Shown here: positions 45,090 through 58,370 of the stretch, in pieces
Position numbering within the stretch: position 1 is the stretch's first letter
Layout of the letters: each line of letters begins with the position of its first letter
Program-made: the position numbers and the translations under genes
The notes under the pieces: model-generated
Databases searched by the model: none
The model's input: the letters and a program-made list of their open reading frames with translations, nothing else
What the model was told of the DNA's origin: nothing
NCBI GenBank assembly: GCA_020205615.1
Contig: CM035162.1
Coordinates: forward strand, 42,646,464-42,710,463
DNA from: Panax quinquefolius
Lineage: Eukaryota; Streptophyta; Magnoliopsida; Apiales; Araliaceae
Direction: 5' to 3'
DNA: 64,000 nt

Positions 45090-46259
45090 GCATCCCTATC
45101 CATATTCAGTTGTGTGTACATCATGTTCACCTTCTGGGTCGGAACAGGTGGACGACCTCCTCCCTGTCGCCAGTTGTTATTGTACTTCTTGGAACCTCCA
45201 TCATAGCGATCATTATTTCCTTCGCCCTTCTTCCGATTGCCCTCGATTTTATCCTGATCTGTCTCCTTCAGTCTGTCCGAAGAAGGACGCTTCAAGCTAT
45301 TCATAGCTTCCTCTACAACAATATAGCCTTCAGCTTTATTGAAAGCTTCGGCTAAACTCTTCGGGTGGTGAAACATCAGCTTCTTCACCAGCTTCTCTGA
45401 CTTCACCAAATCTAAATCGTTTTGAAACAATCTGACAGCTTGAAGATCATTGAGATCAGTCACCTGGCCGATTGCTTCCCTAAAGCGCTTCACATATTAG
45501 CTCAGAGACTCATTCAAAAATTGTTGAACTTGAGCCAATGAATCGGTAGGCTTTCCTCTTCTTTTGTTACTCTAAAAACGAGCATGAAACTTGCCACATA
45601 AATCTGTCCAAGACGAGACTGAATCTAAAGGCAAAGTACCCATCCACTGCCTAGCGTCTTTCCGGAGCGTCGTTACGAACGTCTGACATTTAGCAGCATC
45701 ACTAAAATCATAATAGTCCATCAGCATGTCAAACGCCTGGCTATGGTCATAAGGATCCCCAGATCCATCATAACGATATCAATGTGAGGCAGCTTCTTGG
45801 TAGGATCAGCCTTTTCCTTAAGAATATCTGAGGAAAAAGGAGATGCCTTCTTTCCCGAAGTATCCTTCACCTGCTGAACTTCGGCCAGTTGTTTCCAAAG
45901 CTCTTTCAATTCCTTGACCAGAAACTCCACTCCCTCCAGTTGTGAGGAAACTTCTTTCTCCGGAGAATGCTTCTTCTTCTGAGTAGATTGGCCCCTATCC
46001 TCTGAATCCCCAATTCTAGACGGACTTCTCTGATGACGAGTATCCACAGGGCGGTGTGCCCTCAGTGGATTCTTGGGAGTGAGACTTCTAGATCTACCTT
46101 GGTGTGCAGCTCTGTCACTGTGGTGAGAATACTCAAGGCGATGTATCTTCTTTGTATTCTCAGGTGTATATTCCCTGGACCTGCTTCTTCGTCTGCTTCT
46201 ACCATGATCCCGAGAATCGGTAGGGTAGAGTACCCTCTTCGGTCTCTCAGGTGTATGGC
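45090..46259 (-). pseudogene. gag: Element A gag, central part
   Basis: Minus frames: 'QSTQKKKHSPEKEVSSQLEG' and 'FLVKELKELWKQLAEVQQVK' (helical), a 'KLPHIDIVMMDLGIL'-type stretch. The capsid-like core spans about 45530-45760 (complement of 'DPYDHSQAFDML', 'CQTFVTTLRKDARQW'). Then 'VKRFREAIGQVTDLNDLQAV', 'KLMFHHPKSLAEAFNKAEGY' and the basic tail ending in 'NMMYTQLNMDRDA' at element B. Element E interrupts it on the high side. Three or more frame breaks. Confidence 0.87.
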
Positions 46260-47633
46260 TTCTTTGTAAGACCCCAAATTATTAATAAATGAAATTTATT
46301 TTCCTCTATTTATTATTTTGAAATAGTAAGGGTTGATTTGATTAATGTGGATAGTTATGGGTAAAATACATAAATATTTGAATAAGCAAGTGGTTATAAA
46401 ATATTCATTATTGTCGGGGAATATTCGTTTGGTCGTGGAATATTAAGAATCGCTTGGGAATATTAAATATGACGGTAGCGATCTTTTTGTGGGCCCCATA
46501 ATGGAAAAGCGATTGGATGAAGAAAACGACAAATATAAGTTGTTTATAAATAGCGGTAGAAGTTGTTATTCACCATTATCTTTGTTGGAATACCCGGTGG
46601 TTAAAACACACTAATACGCGTTGTTGAAAGAGTAGCACTGCGGTATTGCACCATTTATTAATTCTTACGTAAGAAGGCACTACTCAATAATTGTTACAAG
46701 ATAATTCTTTGCATTCGTTATTTTATTTTATTGATTCAATAATTCTTTGCATTGATATTTTATATTCTTGTTATTTTAATAAATTGTCATTACACAAGTA
46801 TTTTCCATTATCAGAGCAATAATTCATATTATCTGAATAATATTATTGGATAACATTATTGGCAATGTCTAGAAAGTTACATCTAAGGAGAGGTTTGGTC
46901 ACCTAATTGCGGCGCCAAGAAGAGATATATCTTATTGAAAGCCCCTCTTTCTTAGGGAGCGGCACGGTTGCAAGATCTTGTGATTCTATAATATTATTTG
47001 TGAATAATTAATTATTGATTTATATGATGAGGAAAATATTGATTTTATGTGGATATAGATGGAGAAAATTTTTAAAATGACAATTGTTGATAATTAATAT
47101 TTTATCTTTTTACGATAAAATAATTCATTTAAATATATTATTTTAATAATATATTAACGATGATATTTTATAATGAATGTAGGATATATGAGTATATGAG
47201 GAGGAAAAGTATTTTGTGGCATTAAATGTTTAACACATATTTTGTGTGTTGGTGGACATAATTATTGACCGAAATTTGATTATAGCCTGTAAAATCGTCC
47301 GTTTGTGGATTTCGGTCAATTTCTGTTAGGAATTTGGAAAAACTTTCTTCTGCAAAGTTGTAGAGAATTGAATTTCCTATAAAAAGACGCGAGTTTCGAA
47401 TTTTTATGATAAAAGAGCTATTTATTATGAATTATTGAAGTTCCGAAGTTCCGAAATAATTGATTTTTGAAAGTTTTAATTATTTTTATTTACAAAAACG
47501 TGTTTTTCATTTTGTTTCCCTCATTTAACATGTGATAGGGGCTGAGTTCAGATGGTAAAGCATGCGTATGAAGTTTTGGAAAAAATATAATAATATTTAA
47601 TAAATTTTCTACTTTGGTGTTCTAAGCATTTTC

Positions 47634-47643
47634 CTATAAATAG
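47634..47643 (+). promoter_or_regulatory. TATA box, E LTR 1
   Basis: ctataaatag followed by ggtgcttaggttagaattga. The conserved family promoter core that would drive the first unit. Confidence 0.72.
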
Positions 47644-47924
47644 GGTGCTTAGGTTAGAATTGAAAATCACATTTAAAGCGAAATTTTATCACTTTATATT
47701 ATCGAGTATTCTTGTGAGTATTTTGAGTATACTTTGAGTATTGTTATACGGTCTGCAAGTTCAAGTCATAGCTTTATATCCAGGTGTTTCAACTAAATCT
47801 TGTCTTTCGAGGTAAGGGATGTTATTTTATTCGAAAATGATATTATTTCTTCAATATCATTATGCTTAGAAATATTGGTTGGAAATTTATATCAAATTTG
47901 GAACTTTTTTTATGTTTGAGTTAC

Positions 47925-48175
47925 TTATTCATGAGTTACTTATTCACGAGTTACTATTATGAGTTACTATTCATGAGTTCTTATTTATGAGTTCTTATTC
48001 ATGAAGTTACTATTCACGAGTTACTATTCACGAGTTACTATTCACGAGTACTATTCACGAAGCATGATGATATTTTTGTGAAATTTCTATCTTTTGGTGT
48101 GAGTTACTATTCACGATATCGACCTTTATTCACGATACTCAAGACTTATTCACGAATACGACATTATTCATAGAA
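47925..48175 (+). repeat. 'gagttactattcac' array, E LTR 1
   Basis: A dozen or more 13-14-bp units alternating (a/g)CTATTCACGAGTT and CTATTCATGAGTT, with a few degenerate copies to 48175. It starts about 290 bp downstream of the TATA box, so it should lie in the transcribed leader. Confidence 0.85.
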
Positions 48176-48403
48176 AAATTAAATTTTCATTTTCGTCAAA
48201 ATATCTATTATGGATACTAGCTTTGATTGTATCCATGTTTTGATCATTCTTGAATTTTACTCCACTCACGGTTATTTATGAAGTATTTTGAACTTGGATT
48301 GTTTAAAGTACGAATCCTTAATATTTATTCTTTTGTTTCACTTTGGATTCGTTTTCTTTAAAATATTTTTCATCATCCTCGATACTAAATGATGATATAA
48401 TTG

Positions 48404-48595
48404 AATATCTTTGGCACCGTAGTGCAAAGATGAATGATTTCTTGATGAATATCTTTGGCAGAAAGTAGCAAAGATGAGCAGTGTTGAGATGAACACGACC
48501 GATCGATTAATATCTTTGGCCGTAGTAAAAAGATGAAGCAGTGTTTAGATGAACATGACCTAAGTGATGAATATCTTTGGCTGTAGTGCAAAGAT
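48404..48595 (+). repeat. Hairpin array, E LTR 1
   Basis: Copies of ATCTTTG-(~9)-CAAAGAT spaced 45-60 bp, each followed by gatga. Also at 54826-55015 (LTR 2) and 61200-61388 (LTR 3). Confidence 0.85.
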
Positions 48596-49150
48596 GAATA
48601 TTTGATTCCAGATATATATTGATTGATGTTACAGGATAAAATATCGACGATGAACTTTTAAATTCATATATAGAAGATAGTAGTTTGCATTCTCTACTTA
48701 ACTCTTCTAATGAATTATTATTTCATTGCTAAGATTGATTTAAAAGCTGGTTGTCTATTGTATTCTATTAGATTTTTCTCTGTTGAAGACTAACGATAAT
48801 TTGTTGTACATTATCTTAGTCATAATATTCTTCTTGGGCTAGTTGAGCTCACCCTTTTCTTTTTGTTCCATTTTCTTCTCGGGAGGCGAGAATGTAGCGA
48901 GTATTTAGTCGGGGTATGGAATGATGGTTATAGAGAGAGTTGTTTAGTAGTCCTCACCATTTTTGTAAAATAATGTATCAATAATTATGATGGGGATTTA
49001 TTTGCGTGTGGATATTGTGCAGATGGCAATATCTCGTATTTAAACTCACAGTTTATATATTGTAATAATAAAGTTATAGTTATTTACGTACCATGTATTT
49101 GGCATTTTCGAATGGGTTGGATGGAATGGACCTATTTTGGGGGCGTCACG

Positions 49151-49326
49151 GTTGGTATCGAGCTTAGGGATATGATCTCTGGCGGAGATCGGGGAATAGA
49201 ACTAGGAGGGGGAGAGAGTAAATCCTTCGCTAGTGTGTCCTACCTAAGCTTATTTGTTAGTTGGTCGAGTATATAGGGATATTATGTGATATATTGATTT
49301 CCTTAATTAACCCTTGTTTTATGACG
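49151..49326 (+). other. Primer site and leader of E internal region 1
   Basis: ttggtatcgagcttagg (49152-49168) directly follows the LTR. It matches a tRNA-iMet-type primer site apart from one missing base. The leader runs to the gag start region. Confidence 0.85.
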
Positions 49327-50578
49327 GTATTTGAGAATGTCGATGAGAATATTAACAATGGAAATGAGACCGTGGAGACGCCTTTGTACTCACCAACGAG
49401 GAGAACATGCAACAGTGACAATGTACCTCTGTGTGAACAACACCACCGAAAGCGAGATGATGAACGAGGGATGTTTAGAAGATTTTTGCGATTCATGCAA
49501 AATCGCACGAGGAGACTCGTGTTCAAAATACTGAGGAGGAAATGATAGCAATTCACGGGTGGTCACAAATACCAAGCAGTTCAAAGAGTTGGGACCACGA
49601 GAAGCACTCAGGGAAAGCCGGATCCGATTAAGGTGGAGACGTGGGTCAAACAAATTACCAAGATATTCGATGTCTTGGGATGCACCGGAGGAACAGAAAG
49701 TTCCATTCGCTACTTTTATGTTCCAGTAACGAGCGATTCTTGGTGGGAATACGGAAGCGTACTCCATCCAATTTGCACTTTTCAAAGATGTCATGGGAGA
49801 CATTTGAAGCAGTTCAATGACAAGTACTTCCACGAAAGTATTTGTCATATGAAGGAAGTGGATTTTATTAGATGGAGCGAGAATAACATGGCGGTGTCCC
49901 AAAGACGAAGGCGAAGTTCGCGGAGTTATCGAGTTTGCACACCTCATTTGGTGGAGAATGAGGAGCGTATGACGCGGATGTTTCGAGAGGTTTGAAACCG
50001 GGATACGTCAAGATATCATTTCTCATAAATTTTTCTCTATTCAGGATGTTGTCAATGAGGGCTCGATTGTTAGAGCGAGATAACGAGTACGTTCAACCGA
50101 GGGACCATAACCAGGATCATACCGAAGATAACAGTCATCAGAATAACGATAACCAGCGGAGAAAGAAGAATACGGACAAAGGCAGTAACTACTCTGGTGG
50201 TAATCGTGGCCATGAAAATAGAAGAAACGAGTCGGGAGGGGATTTTAAAAAGAGGAGATTCAACAACGACCATGTGAAGACGTCAGCGCCAGTAGCAACT
50301 GGTTCCAAGGGAGGAGAAAGACCACCGGTCGTATGTTATAAGTGCGGGAAAGAGGGACATATCAGCCCAAACTGCCCACAATAGTTTAAGGTATGCTATA
50401 ATTGTGGAAAAGAAGGACATATCGCTCGAGATTGTAAGGTATCGAAACCCAGTCAAGCGGGAATGGTTTCTCAAAAGGATGTCCCAGAAAGGTCAAAGTC
50501 AACGGTTCCTGGAAGAGCGTTTGTCGTGACCGGTCAAAATGCGAGGAACCCGAACGAAGTTAGCACGGGTTAGTTAAT
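49327..50578 (+). pseudogene. gag: E internal region 1: gag
   Basis: Fragments in order: an acidic N-terminus (ENVDENINNGNETVETPLYS), 'VETWVKQITKIFDVLGCTGG', 'FNDKYFHESICHMKEVDFI', 'APHLVENEERMT', a basic Gly/Asn-rich linker, then two CCHC knuckles, CYKCGKEGHISPNC and CYNCGKEGHIARDC (50336-50437), separated by one in-frame TAG. Tekay gag usually has one knuckle; two are seen also in C and in the second unit. Frameshifts are scattered. Confidence 0.86.
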
Positions 50579-51060
50579 TATAAATTCTTGCGAAATTTAT
50601 ACCTTACTAGATACCGGTTCTACCCATTCTTTTATCTCTCTTGCTTGCACTCAACGTTTGAACTTGACTACGAAGAAATTAGACTTTGACCTATTTATGG
50701 AGACTCCGTTAGGAGAAACTTTCATTACATCCGTTGTTTAGAAATATTGCTTGATTCAGGTTGGCACTATCACATTACCTGTTAACCTTATTTCTATAGA
50801 GATATTTTCTTTTGATGTGATTTTAAGGTTAACTACTCATCATGCCGAAATTGATTACTTTCGTAAGGTTGTTAGTTTTTATATTCCTAAGCAACCTGTT
50901 ATTCGAATTCAAGCAATCAAACCATTGTAGTCAAACATTTTCATGTCAAGCCATGAAGTCATTCGTTTATTACGGATGTCAAGTTTTCTTAGTTCATGTT
51001 ATGGATTTGAATAAAGACACGTCAGATTTGAATAATATTCCTGTTGTTATTGATTTTTCC
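50579..51060 (+). pseudogene. pro: E internal region 1: protease
   Basis: A readable active site TLLDTGSTHSFISLACTQ lies near 50605-50655, with 'RLNLTTKKLDFDLFMETP' after it. Then an in-frame stop (gtttag) and degraded sequence up to the RT. In the second unit the same spot has lost bases and the DTG is destroyed. Confidence 0.82.
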
Positions 51061-51995
51061 TGACGTATTTCCTGAAGAACTTCCCGGTCTACCCCCAGAA
51101 CGTGAAGTTGAATTCTTTATTGATCTTGAACCTGGTACAAAGCCCATTTCTAAAACCCCATATCGCATGGCTCCTATTGAACTTCAGGAGTTAAAGGTCC
51201 AACTACAGGAATTGTTGGACATCGGTTTCATTCGTCCTAGTACATCTCCTTGGGGTGCTCTGTTTTATTCAGTAAAGAAGAAAGAGCGGGAGTATGCGAC
51301 TTTTGTATTGACTATCGGGGAATTGAACCATGTCACCATCAAGAATAGGTATCCTCTACCTCGTATTGATGACTTGTTTGACCGATTGCAAGGGGCACAA
51401 TTCTTTTCAAAAATCAATCTTCGCTCGGATATCATCGGTGAAGATTAGAGGCGAGGATATTCAAAAGGCGCCTTTAGAACTAGAGATGCGGACATTATGA
51501 ATTCTTAGTCATGTCTTTCGGATTGACTAATGCTCCTGCGGCTTTCATGGATATGATGAACCGAGTATTCAAGGAATATTTGGATCGATTCGTTGTTGTC
51601 TTTATTGATGACATCCTTATATATTCCAAAAGTCGTGAAGATCATGAGCACCATTTGAAAATTTGGTACTCCAAAGGCTTCGTGAAAACAAACTATATGC
51701 CAAATTGAAGAAATGCGAGTTACGGCTTGAGGAAGTAGCATTCCTTGGGCACGTGGTGTCGAAACATGGAGTATCTGTTGATCCGTGAAGATTGAAGCAA
51801 TACAAAGTTGGGAGCAACCAAGTCGGTGGATCAAGCACGTAGCTTTTTGGGCTTATTTGGTTATTATCGGAGATTCGTGGAAGGGTTTTCTCGAATCGCT
51901 ATTCCATTAACGGTGACTCGTAGAGATACAAAATTGAATGGAGAGGAATGTGGGAAGAGCTTGAAGAACTCAAGAGGAGACTTATTTGAAAGACA
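51044..51995 (+). pseudogene. rt: E internal region 1: reverse transcriptase, ends at RNase H deletion
   Basis: [20 protein letters not shown], '[20 protein letters not shown]', '[20 protein letters not shown]', '[20 protein letters not shown]', catalytic [14 protein letters not shown] (IDD in place of the usual ADD, as in many Tekay), '[13 protein letters not shown]', '[19 protein letters not shown]'. The frame breaks at about 51450 and 51700. After 'LKNSRGDLF' the RNase H domain is missing. Confidence 0.88.
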
Positions 51996-52685
51996 TGTTA
52001 CGACCATGCTATCACGGAAAAGCGAACGTGGTAGGCGGCGTGTTGAGTAGAAGATCGTATACAAATACGAAAGTACGATATTGTCAAAGACTCATTTCGT
52101 ATAATTTACAAATAATGGAGATGGAGATGAAAACTCTAGGTACCCACGTGATGATATACGAGTATAATCGACTTTAATCGATAAAGTTAAAGCTATTCAA
52201 GATACACACCGGAGCTGATGAATTTGAAGAAGGAGGTGCAAGAAGTTGTTATTTCAAAAGCGAGAATCGGTGAGGTGAGGAAAGCTCAAACCTTCGATTT
52301 ATTAATCCATTTGAAATTCTCGATCGAATAGGGCGTGGCCTATAGACTCGCTTTTACCGCCAAGTATGACGCGTGTTCATAACGCGTTTTTCACGTATCG
52401 ATGTTATGTAAATATGTGGGACGACCGAACCACGTCATTGAGTTAGAACCGGACGAGATAATAGAAGACTTAACGTCACGAGGAGGTACTGTCAAGATCT
52501 TGGATAGGAAAGAACATGTCCTATGTCACGAGGTTATACCACAAGTTAAAGTTTTGTGGAGAAACCATGCTATTGAGGAAATGACACGGGAGTTGGAAGC
52601 GGAAATGAAAGCGAGGTATTCTCATCTTTTGAAAACACCAGTACGTCACGTCGATTCGAGGACGAAATTTCATAAGGAGGGAGGT
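51996..52685 (+). pseudogene. int: E internal region 1: deletion-fused RNase H end, integrase ends and chromodomain-like tail, purine tract
   Basis: Right after the RT the sequence jumps to the end of RNase H (GKANVV..LSRRSY, about 52015-52060). It continues to about 52275, then jumps over the integrase zinc finger and DDE core to its C-terminus ('FEILDRIG', 'MTRVHN'). The tail 'VIELEPDEI', 'VKILDRKEHVLC', IPQVKVLWRNHAIEEMTREL is the Tekay chromodomain-like region. The purine tract aaggagggaggt is at 52674-52685. Both jumps are identical in the second unit. Confidence 0.86.
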
Positions 52686-55570
52686 TGTAAGACCCCAAAT
52701 TATTAATAAATGAAATTTATTTTCCTCTATTTATTATTTTGAAATAGTAAGGGTTGATTTGATTAATGTGGATAGTTATGGGTAAAATAAGCAAATATTT
52801 CGAATAAGCAAGTGGTTATAAAATATTCATTATTGTTTGGGAATATTCGTTTGGTCGTGGAATATTAAATGAAATGTGGGAATATTCGTATGACGGCTTG
52901 ATCTTTTGTGGGCCCCATAACGGAAAAGCGATTGGATGAAGAAAGCGACAAATATAAGTTGTTTATAAATAGCAGGCGTAGTTATTCTACAATTATCTTG
53001 TTGGAATACTTTGTGTGGTTAAAACACACTAATCTGGCGTTGTTGAGCAAGTAGACACGGTATTGCACCATTTATTGATTCTTACGTAGAAGAAGGCACT
53101 ACTCAATAATTGTTACAAAGTAATTCTGCTCAAAGTATTTTATTTTATTGATTCAATAATTCTTTGCATTGATATTTTATATTATTGTTATTTTAATAAA
53201 TTGTCATTACACGTATTTTCCATTATCGAGACAATAATTCATATTATCTGAATAATATTATTGGATAACATTATTGGCAATGTCTAGAAAGTTACATCAA
53301 GGAGAGGTTTGGTCACCTAATTGCTTGCGCGCAAGATGAGGAGATATCCTTATTGGAAAGCCCCCTCTTTCTTGGGAACGGCCTGGTTGCCAGTACTGTG
53401 ATTCTATAATATTATTTGTGAATAATTAATTATTGATTTATATGATGAGGAAAATATTGATTTTATGTGGATATAGATGGAGAAAATTTTTAAAATGACA
53501 ATTGTTGATAATTAATATTTTATCTTTTTCTAATAAAATAATTCATTTAAATATATTATTTTAATAATATATTAACGATGATATTTTTATAATGAATGTA
53601 GGATATATGAGTATATGAGGAGGAAAAGTATTTTTGTGGCATTAAATGTTTAACACATATTTTGTGTGTTGGTGGACATAATTATTAATAGAAATTTGAT
53701 TATAGCTTTTTGTAAAATCGTCAGTTTGTGGATTTGGTCAATTTACATTAGGAATTTGGAAAAACTTTCTTACGCAAAGTTGTAGAGAATTGAATTTCCT
53801 ATAAAAAGACGCGAGTTTCGAATTTTTATGATAAAAGAGCTATTTATTATGAATTATTGAAGTTCCGAAGTTCCGAAATAATTGATTTTTGAAAGTTTTA
53901 ATTATTTTTATTTACAAAAACGTGTTTTTCATTTTGTTTCCCTCATTTAACATGTGATAGGGGCTGAGTTCAGATGGTAAAGCATGCGTATGAAGTTTTG
54001 GAAAAAATATAATAATATTTAATAAATTTTCTACTTTGGTGTTCTAAGCATTTTCCTATAAATAGGGTGCTTAGGTTAGAATTGAAAATCACACCAGAAA
54101 CTGAAATTTTATCACTTTATATTATCGAGCGTATTCTTGTGAGTATTTTGAGTATACTTTGAGTATTGTTATCTCATGCAAGTTCAAGTCATAGCTTTAT
54201 ATCAGGTGTTTCAACTAGAAATCTTGTCTTTTCGAGGTAAGGATGTTATTTTATTCGAAAATGATATTATTTCTTCAATATCATTATCTTAGAAATATTG
54301 GTTGGAAATTTATATCAAATTTGGAACTTTTTTATGTTAGAGTTACTATTCATGAGTTCTTATTCACGAGTTACTATTCATGAGTTACTATTCACGAGTT
54401 CTTATTTATGAGTTCTTATTCACGAGTTACTATTCACGAGTTACTATTCACGAGTTACTATTCACGAGTACTATTCACGAAGCATGATGATATTTTTGTG
54501 AAATTTCTATCTTTTGGTGTTTGAGTTACTATTCACGATATCGACCTTTATTCACGTATCTGACCTTTATTCACGAATACGACACTATTCATAGAAAAAT
54601 TAAATTTTCATTTTCGTCCAAAATATCTATTATGGATACTAGCTTTGATTGTATCCATGTTTTGATCATTCTTGAATTTTACTCCCTCTGGTTATTTATG
54701 AAGTATTTTTGAACTTGGATTGTTTAAAGTACGAATCCTTAATATTTATTCTTTTGTTTCTTTGGATTCGTTTTCTTTAAAATATTTTTCATCATCCTCG
54801 ATACTAAATGATGATATAATTGAATATCTTTGGCACAGTAGTGCAAAGATGAATGATTTCTTGATGAATATCTTTGGCTCGTAGTGCAAAGATGAGCAGT
54901 GTTGAGATGAACACGATCGAAGTGATTAATATCTTTGGCTAGTAGTGCAAAGATGAGCAGTGTTTAGATGAACATGACTAATCGATGAATATCTTTGGCT
55001 GTAGTGCAAAGATGAATATTTGATTCAGATATATATTGATTGATGTTCTGGGGATAAAATATCGACGATGAACTTTTAAATTCATATATAGAAGATAGTA
55101 GTTTGCATTCTCTACTTAACTCTTCTAATGAATTATTATTTCATTGCGAAGATTGATTTAAAAGCTGGTTGTCTATTGTATTCTATTAGATTTTTTCTCT
55201 GTTGAAGACTAACGATAATTTGTTGTACATTATCTTAGTCATAATATTCTTTCTTGGGCTAGTTGAGCTCACCCTTTTCCTTTTTGTTCCATTTTTCTTC
55301 TCGGGGAGGCGAGAATGTAGCGAGTACTTAGTCGGGGTATGGAATGATGGTTAGAGAGAGTTGTTTAGTAGTCCTCACCATTTTGTAAAATAATGTATCA
55401 ATAATTATGATGGGGATTTATTTGCGTGTGGATATTATGCAGATGGCAATATCTCGTATTTAAACTCACATTTATATATTGTAATAATAAAGTTATAGTT
55501 ATTTACATACCATGTATTTGGCAACTCGAGAATGGGTTGGATGGAATGGACCTATTTTGGGGCGTCACGG
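52686..55570 (+). repeat. Element E LTR 2 (shared by both units)
   Basis: Preceded by the purine tract of unit 1 and followed by the primer site of unit 2 (ttggtatcgagc, 55571-55582). TATA at 54056-54065, 13-14-bp array 54340-54595, hairpins 54826-55015. Acts as 3' LTR for unit 1 and 5' LTR for unit 2. Confidence 0.94.
54056..54065 (+). promoter_or_regulatory. TATA box, E LTR 2
   Basis: ctataaatag in the same context as 47634-47643. Confidence 0.72.
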
Positions 55571-56960
55571 TTGGTATCGAGCTTAGGGATATGATCTCTG
55601 GCGGGAGATCGGGGAATAGAACTAGGAGGGAGAGCGAGTAAATCCTTCGCTAGTGTGTCCTACCTAAGCTTATTTGTTAGTTAGTCGGTATATAGGGATA
55701 TTATGTGATATATTGATTTCCTTAATTAACCCTTGTTTTATATACGGTATTTGAGAATGTCGATTGAGAATATTAACAATGGAAATGAGACAGAGTGGAG
55801 GCGCTGCTACTCACCAACGAGGAGAACATGCAGCAGTGACAATGTACCTCCTGTGAACAACACCACCGAAGCGAGATGATGAGCGAGGGGATGTTTAGAA
55901 GATTTTTGCGATTCATGCAAAATCGCAGACGAGGAGACTCGTGTTCAAAATCTGAGGAGGAAATGATAGCAATTCACGGGTGGTCACGGCCAAGCGATTC
56001 AAAGAGTTGGGACCACGAGAACTGGGGAAGCGGATCCGATTAAGGTGGAGGCGTGGGTCAAACAAATTACCAAGATATTCGATGTCTTGGGATGCACGGA
56101 GGAACGAAAGTTCCATTCGCTACTTTTATGTTAAAGTAACGAGGATTCATTGGTGGGAATCGTGAAGCGTACTCCATCCATTTGCACTTTCGATGTATCG
56201 GGAGACATTTGAAGCAGTTCAATGACAAGTACTTCCACGAAAGTATTTGTTATATGAAGGAAGTGGATTTTATTAGATGGAGCGAGAATAACATGGCGTT
56301 GTCCCGAAGACGGCGAAGTTCGCGGAGTTATCAGTTTGCACCTCATTTGGTGGAAAATGAGGAGCGTATGCGCGGATGTTTACGAGAGGTTTGAAACCCG
56401 GGATCGTCGATATATCATTTCTCATAAATTTTTCTCTATTAGGATGTTGTCAATGAGGCTCGGTTGTTAGAGAGCGAGATAACGAATACGTTCAACCGAG
56501 GGACCATAACGAGGATCATCTGAAGATAATAATCATCGTCGAATAACGATAACCGGAGAAAGAAGAATACGGACAAAGGCAAGAAACTACTACGGTGGTA
56601 ATCGTGGCCATGAAAATAGAAGAAACGAGTCGGGGAGGATTTTAAAAGAGGAGATTCAACAACGACCATGTGAAGACGTCCGCCGAGAGTAAACTGGTTC
56701 CAAGGAGGAGAAAGACCACCGGTCGATATGTTATAAGTCTTGCGGGAAGAGGGACATATCACCAAAGCGCCCACAATAGTTTAAGGTATGCTATAATTGT
56801 GGAAAAGAAGGACATATCGCTCGAGATTGTAAGGTATCGAAACCCGATCAAGCGGGAATGGTTTCTCAAAAGGATGTCCCGAGAAGGTCAAAGTCAGCGG
56901 TTCTGGAAGAAGCGTTTGTCGTGGCCGGTCAAAATCGAGGAACCCGAACGAAGTTAGCAC
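55571..56960 (+). pseudogene. gag: E internal region 2: primer site, leader and gag
   Basis: Near-identical to 49151-50578. Gag fragments include 'ARRNESSIRYFYV', 'FNDKYFHESICYMKEVDFIR', 'APHLVENEERM', and the second knuckle CYNCGKEGHIARDC near 56788-56830. The first knuckle is broken (gtcttgcggg for gtgcggg). Differences from unit 1 are mostly 1-4-base changes at CAG/CTG/CG spots. Confidence 0.86.
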
Positions 56961-58370
56961 GCAGGTTAGTTAATTATAAATTCTTGCGAAATTTATACCT
57001 TACTAGAATCGGTTCTACCCATTCTTTTATCTCTCTTGCTTGCACTCAGCGTTTGAACTTGACTACGAAGAAATTAGACTTTGACCTATTTATGGAGACT
57101 CGTTAGGAGAAACTTTCATTACATCCGTTGTTTAGAAATATTGCTTGATTCAGTTGGCACTATCACATTACCGTTAACCTTATTTCTATAGAGATATTTT
57201 CTTTTGATGTGATTTTAAGGTTAACTACTCATCATGCCGAAATTGATTACTTTCGTAAGGTTGTTAGTTTTATATTCTAAGCAACTGTTATTGAATTCAA
57301 GCAATCAAACCATTGTAGTCAAACATTTTCATGTCAAGCCATGAAGTCATTCGTTTATTACGGATGTCAAGTTTTCTTAGTTCATGTTATGGATTTGAAT
57401 AAAGACACGTCAGATTTGAATAATATTCTGTTGTTATTGATTTTTCCGACGTATTTCTGAAGAACTTCCGGCCTACCCCGAGCGTGAAGTTGAATTCTTT
57501 ATTGATCTTGAACCCGTACAAAGCCCATTTCTAAAACCCCATATCGCATGGCTCCTATTGAACTTCAGGAGTTAAAGGTCCAACTACGAGGAATTGTTGG
57601 ACATCGGTTTCATTCGTCCCAGTACATCTCCTTGGGGTGCTCTGTTTTTTATTCGTAAAGAAGAAAAGCGGGGAGTATGCGACTTTTGTATTGACTATCG
57701 GGAATTGAACCATGTCACCATCAAGAATAGGTATCCTCTACCTCGTATTGATGACTTGTTTGACCCGATTGCTGAAGGCACAATTCTTTCAAAAATCAAT
57801 CTTCGATTCTGGATATCATCGGTGAAGATTAGGCGAGGATATTCAAAGGCGCCTTTAGAACTCGATGACGGACATTATGAATTCTTAGTCATGTCTTTCG
57901 GATTGACTAATGCTCCTGCGGCTTTCATGGATATGATGAACCGAGTATTCAAGGAATATTTGGATCAGTTCGTTGTTGTCTTTATTGATGACATCCTTAT
58001 ATATTCCAAAAGTCGTGAAGATCATGAGCACCATTTGAAATTTGGTACTCAAAGGCCGTGTGAAAACAAACTATATGCCAAATTGAAGAAATGCGAGTTC
58101 GGCTTGAGGAAGTAGCATTCCTTGGGCACGTGGTGTCGAAACATGGAGTATCTGTTGATCCGCGAAGATTGAAGCAATACAAAGTTAGAGCAACCAAGTC
58201 GGTGATGAAGTACGTAGCTTTTGGGCTTATTTGGTTATTATCGGAGATTCGTGGAAGGGTTTTCTCGAATCGCTATTCCATTAACTTGGTGACTCGTAGA
58301 GATACAAAATTCGAATGGAGCAAGGAATGTGGGAAGAGCTTGAAGAACTCAAGAGGAGACTTATTTCAAA
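56961..58370 (+). pseudogene. rt: E internal region 2: protease and reverse transcriptase
   Basis: The protease site is damaged (ctagaatcggttct for ctagataccggttct in unit 1). The RT is better than in unit 1: one 173-codon frame (57594-58115) contains '[20 protein letters not shown]', [20 protein letters not shown], '[20 protein letters not shown]' and [14 protein letters not shown]. It ends, like unit 1, at the RNase H deletion near 58370. Confidence 0.88.

Larger units (their letters stand above)
46265..49150 (+). repeat. Element E LTR 1
   Basis: Begins tgtaagaccccaaattatta and ends ggggcgtcacg. TATA box ctataaatag at 47634-47643. 13-14-bp 'gttactattcac' array at 47925-48175. Four hairpins atctttgg..gtag..caaagat at 48404-48595. 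No gene. Confidence 0.94.

Noticed and set aside
45005..45355. Plus-strand frame with membrane-like stretches
   Set aside because: Antisense shadow over A's gag and the edge of B's LTR.
49152..49168. tRNA gene at primer-site matches
   Set aside because: Only about 17 bases match a tRNA 3' end; no cloverleaf follows. They are primer-binding sites.
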